Below, piece by piece: positions 7,785 to 17,111 of a stretch of 41,634 nucleotides of DNA. Within the stretch, counting starts at the first letter, position 1; each line of letters opens with the position of its first letter. The stretch comes from an uncultured Mycobacterium sp. (GTDB lineage Bacteria; Actinomycetota; Actinomycetes; Mycobacteriales; Mycobacteriaceae). Made by a program: the position numbers and the translations under genes. Location: NCBI GenBank assembly GCA_900078375.1, contig FLQS01000051.1:1-41634 (forward strand), in the 5' to 3' direction. The notes under the pieces were generated by a model. It had not been told where the DNA came from and did not search any database. It saw only the letters and a program-made list of their open reading frames with translations.

Positions 7785-9332
7785 ATGGCAGGCGAACGAG
7801 GTAGCGCCGTCGAGGACAAAGAGGTCACGCGTCGGCGTCTGGGTCGCGGCTTGGGCTATGCAACGCGAGTCCAGGTCACCGCGCACCAGTTCATGGCGCG
7901 GCGCGCTGCGCTGGGCATGACGCGCCGCCAGGTGCGCATGGAAGCGGAGCCGGGCCGCCGGGAGTGGATGGCCGTGCTGGCCGGGCTCTCGATCGTCGTC
8001 GTGATTTGTGTGGGCGCGCTGTTCTGGTCGTTCATCCGGCCGGCGGGCTCGGTGGGCGGGTCCAAGATCATTGCCGACCAGGACAGCGGGGCGCTCTACG
8101 TCAACGTCGGCGACGTGCTCTACCCGGCGCTGAACTTGTCCTCAGCCCGGTTGATCGCCGGGCAGGCTGAGAACCCGGTCCGGGTGCGCCGCACCGAGAT
8201 TGACTCTCGGCCTCGCGGAGTGATGGTCGGCATTCCGGGGGCGCCGAACGTCATGAACGCGACCGCCCCGTCAGGTTCGTCGTGGCTGGTCTGTGACGCG
8301 GTGACCAAGGCGTTCGGCACGGGGGCACCGGAGCCGGTCACCGTGACGGTGATCGACGGCCAACCTGACCTGTCGGATCGTCGGCGGGTGCTCGATAAGT
8401 CCGATGGTGTGCTCCTGCGCTTCGGCACCGACGTGTGGCTGATTCGCGATGGTCGCCGGTCTCTGGTGGACGCGAGCCAGCGTCCGGTGCTCCTGGCGTT
8501 GGGGGTTACCGCCGAGGATCTCGCGGCGGCCCGGCCGATGAGCCAAGCGCTGCTCAACGCCATTCCGGTGGCGCCGCCGCTGACCGTGCCGGTGATCCCG
8601 GGTCTGGGTAATCCTGCTCCCTTCCCCGGCGCTCCGGGCCCGGTCGGCACCGTGGTGTCGACCCCGCAGGTCGAAGGCAACACGACCTATTCAGTGGTGC
8701 TGCAGTCGGGAATGCAGACGATTTCACCGATTGTGGCGCAGATCTTGCAGAACGCCGGCGGCAATCCCACGGGCGCAGTGCCGGTGATCGCCGGGTCGGC
8801 GCTGTCCCAGCTGCCGTCGGTCAACCGGATCGACACCTCGATCTACCCGGACGAACCGCTGAAAGTGGTGGACAACCAAGCTAATCCGGCGACGTGCTGG
8901 TGGTGGGAGAAGGGGGCGGGGGAGAACCGCACCACCACCTCGGTGGTGTCGGGTGCGACCATTCCGGTGCCGGCCGACCGTAGCGGCGACATCGTGAAGC
9001 TGGTGCCGTCGGAGTCGACGGGCGGTCAGGTCGCCGATCAGGTCTACTTTGGGCCGGATTACGCGAACTACGTTGTCAGCACCGGGAATGGGCCAAGCGC
9101 GTCGACCAAGGAGTCGGCGTGGTGGCTCTCGGAGTCGGGCATCCGGTTCGGTGTGCTCCGCGACCGGGAGACGTTGACCGCGCTGGGCTTGAACGTGGAG
9201 CCTCAGCCTGCCCCGTGGTCGGTGCTGCGCTTGTTCGTCGCCGGCCCGACATTGTCGAAAGCTGATGCCTTGCTGCGTCACAACACGCTGCCGCTGGATC
9301 GCAACCCCGGAGCATTGGAGCAACCGAAGTGA
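7785..9332 (+). CDS. eccB: EccB, ESX core membrane component
   Basis: A 515-aa protein, normal for EccB. The cytoplasmic N-terminus contains the family pattern TRVQVTAHQFMARRAALGMTR and MEAEPGRRE. One transmembrane helix follows (about residues 64-87), then a large extracytoplasmic domain with a conserved DVLYPALNLSSARLI segment and two Cys. EccB joins EccC, EccD and EccE in the inner-membrane ESX pore and forms most of its periplasmic part. A purine-rich GGGGGCGGAG precedes the ATG, though spacing is short. The stop overlaps the eccC start as GTGA, so the two are translationally coupled. It is the first gene of the ESX locus. Confidence 0.95.
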   Translation: MAGERGSAVEDKEVTRRRLGRGLGYATRVQVTAHQFMARRAALGMTRRQVRMEAEPGRREWMAVLAGLSIVVVICVGALFWSFIRPAGSVGGSKIIADQDSGALYVNVGDVLYPALNLSSARLIAGQAENPVRVRRTEIDSRPRGVMVGIPGAPNVMNATAPSGSSWLVCDAVTKAFGTGAPEPVTVTVIDGQPDLSDRRRVLDKSDGVLLRFGTDVWLIRDGRRSLVDASQRPVLLALGVTAEDLAAARPMSQALLNAIPVAPPLTVPVIPGLGNPAPFPGAPGPVGTVVSTPQVEGNTTYSVVLQSGMQTISPIVAQILQNAGGNPTGAVPVIAGSALSQLPSVNRIDTSIYPDEPLKVVDNQANPATCWWWEKGAGENRTTTSVVSGATIPVPADRSGDIVKLVPSESTGGQVADQVYFGPDYANYVVSTGNGPSASTKESAWWLSESGIRFGVLRDRETLTALGLNVEPQPAPWSVLRLFVAGPTLSKADALLRHNTLPLDRNPGALEQPK

Positions 9333-12300
9333 AGCAAGGATTCGTCCGGCCCAAGCCCACACCGCCGCCGGGAAGTGACCTGAAACCGGAGCCAATCAAG
9401 CTACTGACGCCGCTGAAAGTCCCGCCGCCAGAGGGCAAGTCGCCGTGGCTGATCGTGGTCGGCATCCTGGTCATCGGCCTGGTCGTCGGCATGGTGGCCG
9501 TGTCGTTCGCCTCCGGCGCCCGCACCTTCAACGGTGTGGGGGCGATCTTCCCGGTGTTCAGCATCCTCGGTATTGGCGCGATGCTCTTCGGTGGTCGGTT
9601 CAGCGGTGGTGCTCAGCAGATGAGCCGCGGCAAGCTCGATGCGATGCGGGCGCGGTTCCTGCTGGTTCTCGATGAGATGCGCGACCGGGTGTCCGATTCG
9701 GCCGACAAGCTCGACGGCAACTATCGCTGGTATCACCCGCCGGTGGACACGCTTATCGCCCAGGCGGGCGGGCCGCGGATGTGGGAGCGCAACCCGAACG
9801 GAAAGGACACCTGGTTCGGTGTCGCTCGGGTGGGGGTGGGGATGACGTCGCTGACCGAGGGCGGGGCGATCACGTTTAGTGAGCCTGATGACATGCCGAC
9901 TGAGATCGAGCTCGAACCGGCCACTGGTAAGGCGCTGCAGGAGTTCGTCCGCTATCAGAGCGTCGCTTATGGCACCCCGGCACTGATTTCGCTTCTGGTC
10001 GAGCCGGGCTACCGCATCACCGGTGAACGTGAGGCCTCTTTGGGGCTGATGCGGGCGATCATCGCCCAGCTGGTGTTCTCGCACGGTCCGGATCATCTGC
10101 AGCTGGTCGTGGTGACCGATGACGTCGACGAGTGGGAGTGGGTGAAGTGGTTGCCGCACAACGGTAATCCGCACCAGCTCGACGGCGCGGGTCCGGCGCG
10201 CATGGTGTACACGTCGGTGGCCGAGTTCGCGAACAGTCAGCTCACTGATGCCGTGCGCCGCGGTGGTGCTTTCGTGCCTCGGCACGCCGCCAGCCGGGAC
10301 GCGGTGGCGCCCATGCCGCACACCGTGGTAGTCAGTGACATCGCTTCCGGTGGCTGGTATTCGGTGATGACCTCGACCGGGGTGCAGGGCTGGACATTCT
10401 TCGACGTCCGCGGAGGGGTGCCCGCCTGTCAGGATGAGCGCGGGGCGCGCACGCTTCGCCTCAACGAGGACGGCGTCATTGACGCGGTGCCCCGCGACGG
10501 GACCTGGGCAGCCGATGCCGAGGAAGGCTTTCAGTTCTTCGCCATCGCTGATCAGCTGGAGCGGTTCGAGGCCGAGCAGCTGGCCCAGCTGATTGCGCGG
10601 TCGCGTATCGCCGAGCCGTACGAAGACATCGGTGACGATGCGAGCGATTTCAAGCGCCCGCGCGACATCCTGTCCTACTTCGGCGTCAACGACGCGGCGT
10701 CCGTTAACTTCGAGGCGCTGTGGGGATCGCGACGCGACATCAACTCCCCAGAGACGCTGCGCATCCCGTTCGGCGTGCGCGCGGACAACGGCGAACTGGT
10801 GTTCGTCGACATCAAAGATATGAACCAGGGCGGTGACGGCCCGCACGGGATGATGTCGGGCACAACGGGGTCCGGTAAGACCACGGCGATTCGCACCGTG
10901 CTGCTCTCGGCGATCCTGGGGCACCCGCCAGAGAACTTGCAGATGATCCTCGCCGACTGCAAGGGCGGCGCGGGCGTCAAACCGTTCGAGGGCACCCCAC
11001 ATGTTCCGCACATCATTACCGACCTGGAAGACGACCAGGTGCTGATGGACCGGTTCATCACCGCGATGTGGGGTGAGATCGCTCGCCGCAAGCAGCTCTG
11101 CAACTCGGTGGGCGCCGATGATGCCTACGAGTACAACCAGATCCGCGCCGAACGTGCGGCGCGCGGTGAATATCTGGAGCCGTTGCCGCGGCTGCTGGTC
11201 GTGCTCGACGAGTTCAAAGAAGCCTTCCGGATCAAACCGGATCTGCCCGAGGTGCTCGACCAGATCGGACGCCAGGGACGTTCCCTGTGGGTGCATCAGC
11301 TGCTGGCCAGCCAGGACATCGACGCCCGCGCCGAGAAGCTGCTGGAGAACGTCGGCTACCGGCTGGTGCTGCGTCAGAACACCTCGGCCAGCGCGTCGGC
11401 GGCCGGCGTCCCGCAGGCCGTCAACCTGCCCCGCGAGGTCGGTGTGGGGTACATGCGCACCGGATCAGCCGACGAACTCACCCGGTTTCGGGCCGAGTCG
11501 TTGTGGCGCGACTACCGCCGGCCGGGCGCGGACAACGACGACGTCATTGAAGCTACGTCCTCGTCGGAGAAATACCTTGAGCCGCAGTTGTTCACGACAT
11601 CGTGGGTTCCGCTGCCGGAGCACCTGAGTGAGCAGGCGCCGGCGGAGACGACCACAGTGGTCGAGTCGGTGGAGGAAGACGATGAGGACGACGCGCTGCG
11701 CAAGCCGAAGATCGGTCCGGTCATTCTCGATCAGCTGCGGAGCTACAACTTCAAGCCGCAGGTGCTCTGGCAGCCTCCGCTGGACGTGCCCCACACCATC
11801 GACCACATCGTCAACATGTATCTCGGGCGGCGATGGGACGAGAACTATGGCGCCACAGCGGATTTGATCTTCCCGATCGGCATCGTCGACCGGCCCTACA
11901 AGCAGGATCAGCACCCGCTGCTGGTCAACACCACTGCCGATGGCGCCAACCAGCTCATCGTGGGTGTGCGCTCGGCAGGCAAGACCACCGCGTTGCAGAC
12001 TTTGATCTGCGCTGCGGCGATGACGCACACCCCCGAGCAGGTCCAGTTCTACTGCCTGGCGCTGTCGTCGCGGGCCCTGGACACCGTTGCCGGCCTGCCT
12101 CACGTCGGTGGTGTGGCTGGCGCCCTGGACGAGGATGGCATCCGTCGGACCATCTCGGAAATGCTGGAGCTGCTGGAACGTCGGCAGCGCAGCTTCCCTG
12201 CGTGCGGTATCAGCTCGATGCAGGACCTGCGTGACCGCAAGTTCCGGGGCGCTCCTGGCGCGGTTCCCGATGACCCGTTCGGTGATGTGTATCTGGTGGT

Positions 12301-13534
12301 GGACAACTACGCCGCTCTGACCGCCGAAGCCTCGACGATCCGCAACAAGGATCTCCTGTCGGCGCAGATTCAGAAGCTCGTCGGCGAAGGCACCAGCTTC
12401 GGTATCCATGTGATCATTTCCGTGGGCCGCGACATCGACCTGCCGCCGCGGATGCGCGGGTCCTGGCCGCAGCGCGTGGAACTCAAACTGCAGGGCCCCG
12501 AGGACGCCAAACTGCTGCGGGGCAAACTCACCGACGCGGTTCCGTCGGGCAAGCCAGGCCGGGGCATGGTGGCCCAGAACTACGTACGCCTGGGCGCCGA
12601 AGAGGAGGGCCTGCACACCCTGATCGCGCGGCCGGCGATGCGAGGCACCCCGGATTCGGAATTCCGGTCCGACAGCGTGGTTGAGGCGGTCCGCCGCGTA
12701 GCGGCCAAGTACCGGCCCGCGCCGCCCGTACGCCAGCTGCCCACCGAGATCACTCTGGCCGAGCTGCAGGCGCGCGCCCAGCGCGAACGGCACGCCGGCA
12801 TCGCCTGGGCGATCAACGAGCGCGATCAGCTGGTCGGCCTTGAGAAAGACTCGCCGTTCCTGGTCATCACCGGCCGCGAGGACTCCGGACGCACCAATGC
12901 GCTCTCGGCCATCATGCGCGAGATCGCCCGGGTGTACGCGCCGGGGGCCAGCTCGGCCGTACCGGATCCGCGCGACACCCGTCCCCGCGCCCAGGTGTGG
13001 CTGCTAAGCCCGCGCCGCGAACTGCTGCGCGTGCTGGGCAAGGACTACCTGGAACGCTTCACCTACCGCAACGACGAGGTCGGGCCTTGGGCGGCCGAAC
13101 TCAACCGCATCCTGACCGCCCGGCTTCCCGATGCGGGCCTCGACGTGGACGCGAGCCTGGAGCAGCGCTGGTCGGGTCCGGAGATCTTCCTGATCGTCGA
13201 CGACGCGGATCGCCTGCCGTTCGGTTATGACGCGCCACTGCGCGAGCTGGTGCCCAGCGCGAACGCCGCCGCCGATGTGGGCCTGCGCATCGTGTACGCC
13301 CGCCGCTTCGGCGGATGGGCCGGATCGGACCGTGCCGATCCACTGCTGGGTGCGATGAAGCAGGCCAATGCGCCCCTGTTGGTGATGGATTCTGACGGCG
13401 AAGAGGGTTTCGTGCGCGGCCGGTGGAAGGGCCACCCCATGCCGGCCGGCCGCGGATTCCTGATGGATACCGGTGAATCGGGACTTTACGTTCAAGTAGG
13501 CCATGACAGTTCGCCGGAGGGTGGTGTGAATTGA
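9329..13534 (+). CDS. eccC: EccC, FtsK/SpoIIIE-type ESX motor ATPase
   Basis: A single-chain 1401-aa EccC, as in ESX-5 (ESX-1 splits it into Ca and Cb). Start GTG 9329 overlaps the eccB stop. Two transmembrane helices lie near residues 38-85. Three FtsK-like ATPase domains follow. Domain 1 has Walker A GTTGSGKT (511-518) and Walker B LLVVLDE (about 620-626). Domain 2 has GVRSAGKT (879-886) and VYLVVDN. Domain 3 has GREDSGRT (1182-1189), with Arg replacing the P-loop Lys, and FLIVDDAD. Substrates carrying YxxxD/E signals bind the C-terminal domains and trigger export. Domain 1 usually drives it. The Arg suggests domain 3 binds nucleotide weakly and serves mainly in substrate recognition. Confidence 0.95.
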   Translation: MKQGFVRPKPTPPPGSDLKPEPIKLLTPLKVPPPEGKSPWLIVVGILVIGLVVGMVAVSFASGARTFNGVGAIFPVFSILGIGAMLFGGRFSGGAQQMSRGKLDAMRARFLLVLDEMRDRVSDSADKLDGNYRWYHPPVDTLIAQAGGPRMWERNPNGKDTWFGVARVGVGMTSLTEGGAITFSEPDDMPTEIELEPATGKALQEFVRYQSVAYGTPALISLLVEPGYRITGEREASLGLMRAIIAQLVFSHGPDHLQLVVVTDDVDEWEWVKWLPHNGNPHQLDGAGPARMVYTSVAEFANSQLTDAVRRGGAFVPRHAASRDAVAPMPHTVVVSDIASGGWYSVMTSTGVQGWTFFDVRGGVPACQDERGARTLRLNEDGVIDAVPRDGTWAADAEEGFQFFAIADQLERFEAEQLAQLIARSRIAEPYEDIGDDASDFKRPRDILSYFGVNDAASVNFEALWGSRRDINSPETLRIPFGVRADNGELVFVDIKDMNQGGDGPHGMMSGTTGSGKTTAIRTVLLSAILGHPPENLQMILADCKGGAGVKPFEGTPHVPHIITDLEDDQVLMDRFITAMWGEIARRKQLCNSVGADDAYEYNQIRAERAARGEYLEPLPRLLVVLDEFKEAFRIKPDLPEVLDQIGRQGRSLWVHQLLASQDIDARAEKLLENVGYRLVLRQNTSASASAAGVPQAVNLPREVGVGYMRTGSADELTRFRAESLWRDYRRPGADNDDVIEATSSSEKYLEPQLFTTSWVPLPEHLSEQAPAETTTVVESVEEDDEDDALRKPKIGPVILDQLRSYNFKPQVLWQPPLDVPHTIDHIVNMYLGRRWDENYGATADLIFPIGIVDRPYKQDQHPLLVNTTADGANQLIVGVRSAGKTTALQTLICAAAMTHTPEQVQFYCLALSSRALDTVAGLPHVGGVAGALDEDGIRRTISEMLELLERRQRSFPACGISSMQDLRDRKFRGAPGAVPDDPFGDVYLVVDNYAALTAEASTIRNKDLLSAQIQKLVGEGTSFGIHVIISVGRDIDLPPRMRGSWPQRVELKLQGPEDAKLLRGKLTDAVPSGKPGRGMVAQNYVRLGAEEEGLHTLIARPAMRGTPDSEFRSDSVVEAVRRVAAKYRPAPPVRQLPTEITLAELQARAQRERHAGIAWAINERDQLVGLEKDSPFLVITGREDSGRTNALSAIMREIARVYAPGASSAVPDPRDTRPRAQVWLLSPRRELLRVLGKDYLERFTYRNDEVGPWAAELNRILTARLPDAGLDVDASLEQRWSGPEIFLIVDDADRLPFGYDAPLRELVPSANAAADVGLRIVYARRFGGWAGSDRADPLLGAMKQANAPLLVMDSDGEEGFVRGRWKGHPMPAGRGFLMDTGESGLYVQVGHDSSPEGGVN

Positions 13535-13558
13535 TTTGGGGCACTGCACTCACCCAAA
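13535..13558. repeat. Small inverted repeat between eccC and PE
   Basis: TTTGGG (13535-13540) and CCCAAA (13553-13558) flank a 12-nt loop directly after the eccC stop. There is no T-run. It may be a weak attenuator or an operator for the PE-PPE-esx genes, which usually need higher expression than eccC. Confidence 0.3.
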
Positions 13559-13612
13559 ACGCCCGGTACATTCATATTGGAAATTCGACGCGACACGAGG
13601 GGGTTACGTTTC

Positions 13613-13909
13613 ATGTTTGTCACTGCTGAACCTTTGGAAATGGGTTGCACTGCCGGTACTTTGACGGCGCTGACGTCGGCCTTCACCAGCGGAAACGCCT
13701 CCGCTGCGGCTCCGACAACCGCTGTGGCGCCCGGACAGGCCAACGAGACGGCGATGCTGCTCTCAGCGGCCTTCGGCACCCACGGATCGCTGTACCAGGC
13801 GATGGCGGGGATGGCGTCAGCCTGGCATGCGATGTTTGCCGGAGCGCTCGGCACTTCTGGCGCCAGCTACGCCGCCACCGAGGCGTTCAACGCCGCCGCA
13901 TCGCTGTAG
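13613..13909 (+). CDS. PE family protein (98 aa)
   Basis: The start ATG 13613 has a GAGGGGG ribosome-binding site about 10 nt upstream and gives the standard MFVT... PE beginning. The protein consists only of the roughly 100-residue PE domain: two long helices and a C-terminal YxxxE export signal (YAATE, residues 86-90). The name-giving Pro-Glu pair is degenerate, with PLE at 7-9. It should form a helical heterodimer with the PPE encoded 9 nt downstream and be delivered to the ESX machine by EspG. Such PE/PPE pairs are ESX substrates and may act at the outer membrane. Confidence 0.93.
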   Translation: MFVTAEPLEMGCTAGTLTALTSAFTSGNASAAAPTTAVAPGQANETAMLLSAAFGTHGSLYQAMAGMASAWHAMFAGALGTSGASYAATEAFNAAASL

Positions 13910-13918
13910 CCGACCCCC

Positions 13919-15094
13919 ATGGTTGAGTACGGAGCCCTGCCGCCGGAGATCAACTCCGCGCGCGCTTACGCCGGACCGCAGTCAGCGCCGCTGACCGCGG
14001 CGGCGGCTGCGTGGCAGGCGCTGGCGGCCAACCTCGCGAGCAACGCCGCCGCCTTGAACTCGGCGATCATGGCGCTGCTCGGCGGGGGTTGGCAGGGGCC
14101 CTCCTCGGCGATGATGGCTGCGGGCGGCGCAGAGAACGTTCGCTGGCTCTTCCAGGCAGCCACCCAGGCCCAGGAAACCGCCCTGGCGGCCGAGCAAGCC
14201 GCGCTAGCAATCGAGGCCGCGCATGCCGGCTCGGTGCCTCCGCCCGTCATTGAGGCGAACCGCAATTTGCTCCAAGCCCTCATCGCGTCCAACTTCATGG
14301 GCGTGAACGCCGGGCCCATCGCCGCTTGTGTCGCCGCGTACGACGAGATGTGGACTCAGGACGCGTCCACGATGTACGGGTTCAGCGCCGACGCCGCTGG
14401 CATCACCGGGATGCTGGTGCCGTTCATGCCGCCCGCACCGACGGTCAACCCCGGCGGATTCGCCAGCCAGGCAGCCTCAGTGGCTCAAGCCGGCGGGACA
14501 GCGGCAGGCCAGGCTGGTCAGAACGCGGCCACGGCCGGACAGTCAACGGCCAGCATGGGCGGCAGCGACGCCAGCTCCATCATGTCCATGGCCCCGCAAT
14601 TCATGAGCGCTGTTCCGCAGGCCTTGCAGGGCCTGGCATCGCCGTTGATGGGTGGCGGGGGCAACCCGCTGCAAAGCCTGGGCGCGTTCCAGGGCCTGCT
14701 GTCTCCGTTCATGAGCATGATGACCCCTGCGATGGGCGGCATCGGTGGTACCGGCGCGCTGACCTCAGCGGCATCGGCGTTGGGCCCTGCAGGTGGGCTC
14801 GCAGGCGGCTTTGGCGGCGGCGGCATGGGTGCCCTGTCCGCAGGCATGGGCGGGGCCCGCAGTCTGGGCGGGCTGTCGGTTCCGGCCACCTGGGCAGCCA
14901 GCGCCCAATCCGGTGGGGGCAGCGTTGCGCCGATCTCGGCTACCGGCGGGGCCAGCGGCGCCGCCGCACCATCTACCGCCAGCGGCGGCGTCGGCGGAGC
15001 CGCGCCCATGGCAGCCATGCAGGGCAAAGAGAACTCCTCGGGCAATGGCCCGTCTTACGGCGCGCCGGTGCGCGTCCTTCCAAGGCCGCGCTGA
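13919..15094 (+). CDS. PPE family protein
   Basis: A 391-aa PPE protein starting 9 nt after the PE stop. It has the PPE motif (LPPE, residues 7-10) and the W-x-G turn (WQG, 58-60) of the 180-residue PPE domain. A Gly/Ala/Met-rich tail follows and ends in a basic VRVLPRPR stretch. The PPE helices pair with the PE protein, and EspG binds the tip of the PPE to keep it soluble. The tail is low-complexity and may be surface-exposed. No clear Shine-Dalgarno is visible, so translation probably depends on coupling to the PE gene. Confidence 0.93.
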   Translation: MVEYGALPPEINSARAYAGPQSAPLTAAAAAWQALAANLASNAAALNSAIMALLGGGWQGPSSAMMAAGGAENVRWLFQAATQAQETALAAEQAALAIEAAHAGSVPPPVIEANRNLLQALIASNFMGVNAGPIAACVAAYDEMWTQDASTMYGFSADAAGITGMLVPFMPPAPTVNPGGFASQAASVAQAGGTAAGQAGQNAATAGQSTASMGGSDASSIMSMAPQFMSAVPQALQGLASPLMGGGGNPLQSLGAFQGLLSPFMSMMTPAMGGIGGTGALTSAASALGPAGGLAGGFGGGGMGALSAGMGGARSLGGLSVPATWAASAQSGGGSVAPISATGGASGAAAPSTASGGVGGAAPMAAMQGKENSSGNGPSYGAPVRVLPRPR

Positions 15095-15243
15095 GCGGGC
15101 GACCGGAGGATACCGAAGGGGGTCGGGAACTCAATTTCATGAAAAGTTTTTTGGCGCATTGCTATACGCAGCGCCGCCAGGACACGATTAACGAGTCCAA
15201 GCAAATGGCCAGCACTTCCACCAACAAATCCAGGAGCAAATAG

Positions 15244-15537
15244 ATGTCCGATTTCATGACCGACCCGGATGCGATGCGCGACTACTCGGGCCGTTTCGCC
15301 AATCACGCCACCAACATTCAGGCTGACGCACAAAAGGCCTACGCCTCGTCCCAGGGCATCGCGGGGGCTGGTTGGGACGGCCACGCCAACAAGACGTCGT
15401 CGGCCACCGTGGAGGAGATGATGCGCGCGTTCCGCAACATCGAGAACCAGATGCACTTCGTCAGCGACAACCTGCGCACCTCGGCTGACACCTACGAGCA
15501 GCAGGAACAGGCCAGCAGCGCCGCGCTCAAGTCCTGA
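15244..15537 (+). CDS. esxB: EsxB-like (CFP-10-type) WXG100 protein
   Basis: A 97-aa WXG100 protein. AGGAG about 8 nt before ATG 15244 sets the start. The WxG turn is WDG (44-46), between two helices. The C-terminal export signal YxxxE is YEQQE (84-88), which marks it as the CFP-10-like partner recognised by EccC. It should form a 1:1 dimer with the next gene's product. The 149-nt gap after PPE contains a 34-codon ORF (from 15139) that ends directly against this ATG; I regard it as leader sequence, not a protein. The symbol is by position; in ESX-5 the equivalent would be esxM. Confidence 0.93.
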   Translation: MSDFMTDPDAMRDYSGRFANHATNIQADAQKAYASSQGIAGAGWDGHANKTSSATVEEMMRAFRNIENQMHFVSDNLRTSADTYEQQEQASSAALKS

Positions 15538-15589
15538 CCGGATTCCCGACGACCACCAACATCCCTTCGCAGACAAGGAAACTCACATC

Positions 15590-15883
15590 ATGGGCTCACC
15601 CATCAGCTACCACTACACAGACGTCGAGGGCCACGGCAAACTCCTGCAGGCCCAGGCCGGCTCGCTGGAAGCCGAACACCAGGCGATCCTCCACGACCTC
15701 AACAACGTGGCCGACTTCTGGGGCGGGACCGGTAGCACCGGCTTCCAGGAATTCGTCAACGAACTCAACCGCAACTTCCGGGTGATCTTCGAGCAGCTCG
15801 GCGAGCACGGCGGAAAGATCGGGACCGTTGCCGGCAACACCATGCACACCGACAGCGGTGTCGGCGGTACCTGGTCGCTCTGA
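15590..15883 (+). CDS. esxA: EsxA-like (ESAT-6-type) WXG100 protein
   Basis: A 97-aa WXG100 protein with AAGGAA about 10 nt before ATG 15590. The hairpin turn is WGG (44-46). As usual for the ESAT-6 partner, it lacks a C-terminal YxxxD/E signal and so depends on its EsxB-like partner for export. It lies 52 nt downstream of esxB and is followed by a strong hairpin, so PE-PPE-esxB-esxA may be an abundant transcript segment. In mycobacteria this pair is both substrate and essential for secretion. The symbol is by position (esxN in ESX-5). Confidence 0.93.
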   Translation: MGSPISYHYTDVEGHGKLLQAQAGSLEAEHQAILHDLNNVADFWGGTGSTGFQEFVNELNRNFRVIFEQLGEHGGKIGTVAGNTMHTDSGVGGTWSL

Positions 15884-15981
15884 TCAGGGTCAGCGACGGG
15901 GTGCGCCGCCACGCAGCGCCGTGGACGTACTGCTCCCCGACACCCCAGGGCGCCTAGCTTCTCGCTTAACCGCCTGAGCAT

Positions 15982-16024
15982 GCGGCGGCACCCTCACCCG
16001 AGGGTGCCGCCGCTTTCGGTTTTA
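15982..16024 (+). terminator. Strong hairpin between esxA and espG
   Basis: A perfect 14-bp stem (15982-15995 paired with 16000-16013), 4-nt loop ACCC, followed by TTTCGGTTTT. This is the best intrinsic-terminator candidate in the window. Since espG and later genes continue on the same strand 45 nt on, it probably attenuates read-through or protects the upstream mRNA 3' end, giving more Esx/PE/PPE than machine components. Confidence 0.75.
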
Positions 16025-16068
16025 GCCCCACGACAGAAGCTCCCCAGAACAAGAAGGACGTGCGCATC

Positions 16069-16995
16069 ATGTTTTCCGCCCACAGCGCCGAACCGGTCGC
16101 CGATGTGACAGTCAATCTGCATGGCATGTGGATGCTGCAAGCGATGCTCGACATCGCCACCATGCCACCGGAACTCAGCGCGGTGCCCTACGGGGCCCCC
16201 CGCGATAGCACGTGGATCTCTGGGGACCCGCGCATCGAGCAGCTTCAGGAGGCCGGTGTCGTGGGCGCCGACGGGCACGTGATTCCTGCAGTGGCCACCC
16301 GCATGCGGGTACTGGCCGCCCCCGATGTCGAAGTAGCCATTCTCATTGCGCGCGGCGCCCTTTCGTGGAAGGGCCGCATCGACGTCACTGATCCCTCAAC
16401 CTGGCGGCGCGACATTCCGCAGAACCAGCTGCAGATCGTGCTGGCCCGCCGCGACGGCCGGTGGGTATCGGCCGCCCGCGCCGGCGATGACATCACCGTC
16501 GACGATGTGGGTTTCGATGGCGGATCGGCAGTCTGGTTGTGCGACATCATCGTTGATCAACTCAACGCCTTGCATCCGGTCGAGCCCTCGCGGATCGAGC
16601 CGATGAATCTGCCCTACGAGGACATCCTGAGTGCGGCTGCTCAACGCGCCGCTGCAACCGACGACCCGCAGCGTGAGGTTCCGCTGCGGGCGCTGGGTGT
16701 TCCGCCGGCGGCCGTGGCCGAACTCGGCGCGCTGCTCGACGAGCCGGTCATCGAGGCAGTCCTGTATGCCCGCGCCCACACCGACGCCCGCCGCGACACC
16801 AGCGCCACGGCGCTCAATATCCGCGACACCGAAGACGGACGTGTGGCGCTGTATCAGATGCTGGCCCCGCGCGGCTCCACGCAAGACTGGATGGTGATTG
16901 CGCCGGGATCTCCCAGCCAAATCCTGCAAGGCATCCAAACCGTTCTGAGCAGCGTTAATGCCCGCGACTGGGAAAACCATCAACGATTTTCGTAA
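16069..16995 (+). CDS. espG: EspG, PE/PPE-specific chaperone
   Basis: A 308-aa protein. AAGGA at 16054-16058 is 10 nt from ATG 16069; a GTG at 16060 is too close to it to be the start. It fits EspG by size and order (after esx, before the ATPase and eccD). The sequence has EspG-like features: an early LHGMWMLQ segment with PPEL, VEVAILIARGALSWKG in the middle, and a C-terminal strand/helix run (RVALYQML, then SQILQGIQTVL). EspG binds the PPE tip in the cytosol, blocks aggregation and targets the PE-PPE dimer to its own ESX system. It should serve the PE/PPE pair just upstream. Confidence 0.85.
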   Translation: MFSAHSAEPVADVTVNLHGMWMLQAMLDIATMPPELSAVPYGAPRDSTWISGDPRIEQLQEAGVVGADGHVIPAVATRMRVLAAPDVEVAILIARGALSWKGRIDVTDPSTWRRDIPQNQLQIVLARRDGRWVSAARAGDDITVDDVGFDGGSAVWLCDIIVDQLNALHPVEPSRIEPMNLPYEDILSAAAQRAAATDDPQREVPLRALGVPPAAVAELGALLDEPVIEAVLYARAHTDARRDTSATALNIRDTEDGRVALYQMLAPRGSTQDWMVIAPGSPSQILQGIQTVLSSVNARDWENHQRFS

Positions 16996-17111
16996 TGGCA
17001 GACCGCGCCAGCAACGGATGTACCGAACTTTCTCGCTTGGGCGTAGTTAACCGGTATTTGGCGGCCCTACGATTGCATCATCACGTCTTTCATCAAGCCA
17101 TTGGGGTGGTT

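Noticed and set aside
7458..7886. 142-aa minus-strand ORF upstream of eccB
   Set aside because: No ribosome site, overlaps the eccB start, and composition looks non-coding.
9401..11296. 631-aa minus-strand ORF opposite eccC
   Set aside because: His/Arg/Gln-rich antisense shadow of a clearly coding eccC; high GC keeps such frames open.
14326..15243. Long plus-strand ORF overlapping the PPE gene, with a 34-codon tail before esxB
   Set aside because: Arg/His-rich text in another frame of PPE. The tail from 15139 has no clear ribosome site or family, so it is treated as leader sequence.
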